This document shows, piece by piece, positions 59,330-64,000 of a stretch of 64,000 bases of DNA (its first letter is position 1; every line of letters begins with the position of its first letter). This DNA comes from Mercenaria mercenaria (taxonomy: Eukaryota > Mollusca > Bivalvia > Venerida > Veneridae). The notes beneath the pieces were generated by a model. It did no database searches and was not told the origin of the DNA. It worked only from the letters and a program-made list of their open reading frames with translations. A program made the position numbers and the translations under genes. Where the stretch lies: contig NC_069367.1 in NCBI RefSeq assembly GCF_021730395.1, forward strand, positions 4,648,501 through 4,712,500. The letters run 5' to 3'.

Positions 59330-60127
59330 ATATATTATAACTGGAAACGAATTTCGTAACTCAGCAGGCGGGCAACGCTGACATTTATTATGTTTTATAT
59401 CTGTTCTGTTGTACATTTTATGATACTGAAGTCAGTTATCGTCGGCCAAAAATGCATTTATATTATAAGCTAATGCAATTACAGAACTATGGTTTGACAA
59501 GTCAAGAAAAAATGCTAATATGTCTGTATGAGTTACTAAATGTTTGTGATATTAAAAATATCACCAATATGTAAATCCGAAATGAATACTTGATTTTAGT
59601 CCTCTGCCGTTTTTAGTTTATTAGCAAAATACGTATGATAAGCTAAACACTAACAGTATCAAAAATTACAGTTCTTAATTGACCTTTACCTTTAATGGCA
59701 TTACCTTCACGATCTTAAACTTGATATTCTCTTCGAATATGGAAATGTATAAATGGATATCAGAAGATCGGTAGTATGTTTACTATCAAAACTAAATTAC
59801 AAGACCATTTACATACGTCAGAAAAAAATCTAGAAGATGTCTGCTTAAAACAGAACTCATAAAAATCTAAGAATAGCATTTAATTATGCGTTAGAAGGTA
59901 AACAAAACGCATAAACAAATCAAGTTTGGCATTAAATTTCTAAAATTTTGACAAAAGCATTAATCTACTTTGCTTTAATTCCCACAGGTCGATTGCGAAG
60001 CAAATTCTACAAGTAATATCAACCAATGCAGACACTTCATTACTTCCCGATGGAATTCATCTCAACGAGGGTATGGGAGAAAAGAAACCTTTTTCATTTC
60101 AATGTTGAGCGCTTAGCTAGGGAGCAA
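59330..60127. other. Intergenic sequence, nothing recognised
   Basis: AT-rich unique sequence without supported features. Confidence 0.4.
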
Positions 60128-60215
60128 CTTAGCAACTTAGCTATCGAGCCCACGACCACCCACACTCGAAGCGGATGCTCTAACGCTAGGCAATCGAGGT
60201 GGTGGCTATTCAATT
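60128..60215 (-). mobile_element. SINE family B head fragment
   Basis: Minus strand accacctcgattgcctagcg…, tccgcttcgagtgtgggtgg and cgtgggctcgata match the tRNA-like head of the intact SINE at 27968-28292. The body is absent. Confidence 0.65.
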
Positions 60216-61975
60216 TTTACGAGTATAATTCATATTTTGGATGTCTTCTACATTAAAGTAATTACCTGTCCGAGTTTTTGATCGAAATAGTTTGAACTGT
60301 AGATAACAAGTTCAAGTCTACAGTCGGCACCTTTTGTATGGTTACAAAACAAACGATGAAATTTCCATTCCATTTAAATGCGAAGAAATGTCATATCTTA
60401 AGTTGATATTACATGACAGTCACCTCCCAGCAATTCACAAGCCTTCACGAACTTTAAACTCGGACCGCTATGGAAGACTAGATCAGCTTGAAATTTAAAA
60501 CACTGTTAAAACCACATAATCATAATGGAAGCAGCTGAAATAATAATGTCCTAAATACACTTTTAAAGAGAATTCCTATATTTTTATTTCCTTTCATAGA
60601 TTTTTTTTTCAAATTCACATATATGATAGGAAAATATGTGCTGAAAACAAAAAACAAAGAAAACCAATGGGTCACCAGGCTTTTGTTTGTAAAAAATTGT
60701 TTTGAACACACCCACTGTTGCTGAAACTGCTAGCGATTTTTTAACATTTTCATAATTTTTGCTTTTTTTCTAAATACCAACCAAAGTATACATCAAGACA
60801 GCACAAGAAGGTTTATTCTTTTTACAAATTTTATTATACACTTATTTGATATAATAGTCATATTTGTATTACTATATCATTACAATAATGGGTACAAATG
60901 AAAAAAAAATGTTTCATATTCACTTTTGTGAACTTTTTTCATTGAAAAATACTCAAAGTAAAGAATATTAATTTTAATTTTGAAAAAACTGTTTCTAAGA
61001 TTTTTTTCCTGTTTTCGTTTTGTATAAGTAATTGTATTGTGAACATAAAAGTGGCCAAAAATGTATGGGTCACCAGGCTAAATTGTATGTTAAGAGCGCA
61101 TGAATACAACACCTGTTCGGACGAAAAATGGCGCGAACCTGACCAAATTGATTATATCTGCTAGAAGATAAAAAAGTTTAAAGAATTCTTATTACTTATC
61201 ATAACTGAATACTTAATAATTTGAAAGGAGATATTGTCTTATCAATACAAAGTTATTTGTTCAACATTAAATGAACAATTCTGTCTTTGTATTAAAATGC
61301 GTTGTCAAAACACAGCCACAAGTTGCAAGTTGCAGGATACATGTTAGGCATGATACATGTCAATACAACAGAAACTTGTATTAACTTTTGATTACTGATA
61401 AAACTTAAAAAATGTTATTTTGTTCAAGATATCTCATATTTAAGATTGTCTGTCTCATGTTTCAACAAATGTTGAGTTCACTTCAATTTTCCATAGATAC
61501 TGTTGACTGCACAGAAAGATGCGCATAAAAAACTATAGGAATTCCTTTTAAATACAAATATCTATATATTTGAATTTAAAACATAAAGTATAATAAACAT
61601 ATTTTTTTTATTTATTGACTTACATACCTGGTTTCCAGTAAGATAAGATTTAATGCATGGTCATTGTTTATACATCTTATTTAACTTTTACTCCTATGTA
61701 GGTGCTCGTAGATAGCCAGCAAAACCTCCGCAATGATATTATAAGTGAAACATATCATAACCTTAAGATTTATATAATAAAGCAATACATGCAGAAGTTC
61801 AATATGACTATATTAATTTAGACTCTCAAGGAAGTTCAATATACATTGACAACGAACGTGTAAAAGTGCCAGTACCTTTAAGTATAGAACAGATTCTTAT
61901 CTCCTCAGCATGTCTAAATTTCATGTTAAGCCAAGGACATAATTGTGGTCTGCTTTAGTCACGCATTCTATCGCT
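60216..61975. other. Intergenic region upstream of the second C1q gene
   Basis: AT-rich. The phrase atgggtcaccaggct occurs twice (60667-60682 and 61064-61078), about 400 bp apart, framing a T-rich block. No clear TATA box was found close to the C1q start at 61976. Confidence 0.4.
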
Positions 61976-63780
61976 ATGTCTGCACACTGCGTATATCACT
62001 TCTTATGTCTCTCCATATTTTTCGCTTTGTTCGCTGTAACAATTTCTACAAAGCTAAGTCTAGACGATGTTGTCGAGCGTTTAATAGAAGTTGAGACCAA
62101 GCTGAAGTAAGTATATTTTAAAGTTCATTAAATTTTTAGGCAGAAATGACTTTAAAGATAGGTCGGTTTAAAAACGACAGCATGAGCAAGGTCAATTTTT
62201 ATGTAGAGGCAGCTGCATGTTTTTGTTTAAATTTCTCAGTAATTTGGCTTTAATTTCTTATAGTGATTTTATCCGATAATATGGCGATATGTCCATATTT
62301 ATTTTACATTTTGTTTTGGTTGCACTACAAGCACGCGTCATTCGAATGATCCAAATGCCAAATCTCCGAGCAGAGTTGTCGTTCGTGATCCTCACTAAAT
62401 ATCACCAGAAATGCAAGAGATCGCCAAATGCCATACATGGAAGGTTTCAAGGTTATACTAGTCTTACCTTAAGATATTTGGTGTCTTAACCCAGATTCTA
62501 TTTCATTAAACACGCCGAGTCAAATATTATCTTATTCAAAGAGAGAGTGAAAGGGAAATCGGTATTCTTCAAGAAACAACACTGCTCCAGAAAGAGGTCA
62601 TAGAAAATCAAGAAATTAGAATACAGTCCCTCGAAACAGAACTCGCAGGTCACAGGGACATTATAAGCGCTGGTCGAGAAAAGGCTGCCGATACCACACA
62701 AGAAATTAAAGATCTACACGATAAGCCACGGATTGTATTCCCAAAACGGACCCCACAGGAAACAAAGCTGAAGCACCAGAGAGAAAGTTCGAAAAATAGG
62801 ATAAGGCCGTTGAGACACGGTAAAGTGTTTAACAAATGAGCTGTACCATGAGAAAACCAACATAGTGGTTTTGCGACCAGCATGGATCCAGACCAGCCTG
62901 CGCATCCGCGCAGTCTGGTCAGGATCCATGCTGTTTGCTTTCAAATACTATTGCAATTAGAGAAACAATTAACGAACAGCATGGATCCTGACCAGACTGC
63001 GCGGATGCGCAGGCTGATCTGGATCCATGCTGGTCGCAAACGCACTATGTTGGTTTTCTCATGGCGCGGCTCCAATGCATTATGATTCGATCATTACAGC
63101 ATTTTATAAACGTAAAACATACCGCGGTAACAACTATAAGAAAACTTCCATTACCTGTAGACATTTATACATAACTGTATGTCCGCGTGGACGACAGTAT
63201 GGGAAGCTGTTTTCTTTGAATGTAGCTTTTTCTGTTTAACATAATTGAGCCGCACCATGAGAACCAACATAGTGCATTTGCCGACTAGCATGGATCCAGA
63301 CCAGCCTGCGTACCAACACAGTCTCGTCAGGATCCATGCTGTTCGCTAACGGTTTCTCTAATAGCGATAGGATTTGAAAGCCAACAGTATGGATTCTGGT
63401 CAGACTGCGCAGATGCGCAGGCTGGTCTGGACTCATGCTTGTCACAAATGAACTATGTTGGTTTTCTCATGGTGCGGTTCAATTATTTACTATATATCAA
63501 ATTTAGATACGTTAACGTTCTTGATTTATCGAGAAAAATATAACTTTAAAGGTAGAGTATCCGCATGAACAATCAGTAATAACCGTGTGATCACGTGATC
63601 TCCGAATGCGAAAGAAGCATCCATTTGTCATAGGAATAGAGAATACATAAGCAAGTGTCTTTACGGGACCACTATGTTATACCTGCTATCTTTACAGTTG
63701 ATAGAGTAGGAGTTGCATTCACGGCATACTTGGACCATGATGGCGAATATGGAACACAACAAGTTATCAAGTTTAACAAA
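61976..63780 (+). CDS. Second secreted C1q-domain protein gene (3' end beyond window)
   Basis: Three exons with matching phases. Exon 1 is 61976-62106 (donor gaa|gtaagt): signal peptide MSAHCVYHFLCLSIFFALFA, then KLSLDDVVERLIEVETKL. Exon 2 is 62542-62819: a heptad-rich coiled coil (SEREIGILQETTLLQKEVIE) followed by a basic stretch. Exon 3 is 63698-63780: start of the C1q domain, DRVGVAFTAYLDHDGEY…VIKFNKV. The rest of the domain lies past position 64000. The architecture is the same as the gene at 36672-38570 but the sequence is diverged. The product is expected to be secreted and oligomeric, with ligand binding by the C1q head. Intron 2 contains two palindromic MITEs. No frame break is seen in the part present. 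Confidence 0.85.
62360..62427 (+). repeat. 65-bp segment shared with 27471-27536
   Basis: aatctccgagcagagttgtc and gttcgtgatcctcact recur with few changes at 27471-27536. It lies in intron 1 of the second C1q gene. Its origin is unknown; in one frame both copies read SPxRVVVRDxH, so a shared decayed coding repeat is possible. Confidence 0.6.
62837..63072. mobile_element. Palindromic MITE (family P) in C1q intron 2, copy 1
   Basis: Ends tgagctgtaccatgagaaaac and ttttctcatggcgcggctc. The halves are nearly fully complementary and the centre is attgcaattagagaaac. Short ORFs reading MDPDQ… derive from this repeat. Confidence 0.85.
63246..63481. mobile_element. Palindromic MITE (family P) in C1q intron 2, copy 2
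   Basis: Ends tgagccgcaccatgagaac and ttttctcatggtgcggttca, only about 170 bp from copy 1. It has the same inverted halves and a central gtttctctaatagcgatagg. Confidence 0.85.
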
Positions 63781-64000
63781 GTATGAAGAAAGTAGCATTT
63801 TGTTAAAATATTCCTAAATCAAGAAATATGTTGCAACTTTAATTCTTCATAATTGTCATGGACAATTCACCGTTTGTAAATCTTAAACAGATGTTTAAAA
63901 AATAAATGAAATTGCAAAATCAGATTAATTACCGGTATTTCATTATCACTTTGAAAATTATGCCTCTGTTTGGAGAAAATCAACTCGTTACAGGTAATCA

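Noticed and set aside
62714-63445. ORFs containing MDPDQ…RRLVWIHA peptides
   Set aside because: These are translations of the palindromic MITE copies, present on both strands.

Overview
This 64-kb window looks like repeat-rich nuclear DNA from a bivalve mollusc, most likely a venerid-type clam. The evidence is AT-rich sequence, intron-containing genes with GT..AG splice sites, two genes for secreted C1q-domain proteins (a family greatly expanded in bivalves), molluscan-type tRNA-derived SINEs, and many dispersed elements built on tandem arrays of about 140-180 bp. The species is an inference. There are no prokaryotic operons, CRISPR arrays or viral genes.

Region by region. Positions 1-5440 hold a nest of tandem-repeat elements. 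Positions 5485-12161 hold an unrecognised spliced gene on the + strand whose introns are packed with a SINE and three tandem-array elements. Positions 13038-14377 are a complete mariner (DD34D) transposon with TA target duplications and one in-frame stop. Positions 15388-30491 are almost entirely mobile DNA. Their core is a stack of at least seven elements inserted into one another (17716-25732), flanked by further arrays and an intact SINE with a perfect 13-bp target duplication (27968-28292). Positions 30493-36660 are mostly unremarkable intergenic DNA with old SINE and MITE copies.

Positions 36672-38570 (- strand) are a C1q-domain gene: signal peptide, long coiled coil and C-terminal C1q domain in three phase-matched exons, with one in-frame UAG inside the coiled coil. 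Head-to-head with it on the + strand, 39286-43797 carries five exons of a RecQ-like helicase (motifs 0, I, II, III and V) that has an in-frame UAG in exon 2 and no recognisable motif VI exon; it is probably a decaying copy. Positions 46704-50072 are a 3.4-kb transposon with about 500-bp terminal inverted repeats beginning CACGGTG and a 5-bp target duplication (TAGTC). It split a SINE. Positions 53757-57470 (-) are a decayed LINE with endonuclease, reverse transcriptase and a CCHC-like finger. A second C1q-domain gene begins at 61976 (+) and runs off the window.

The main general observation is that about a dozen otherwise unrelated tandem-array elements share one end architecture. It consists of a short subterminal inverted repeat, often a hairpin at the left end, an array of about 110-175-bp units, then a right-end stem-loop followed by TTGTT or a close variant, with insertion in T-runs. 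This resembles Helentron/HINE-type non-autonomous rolling-circle elements. No autonomous element is present in the window to prove it.
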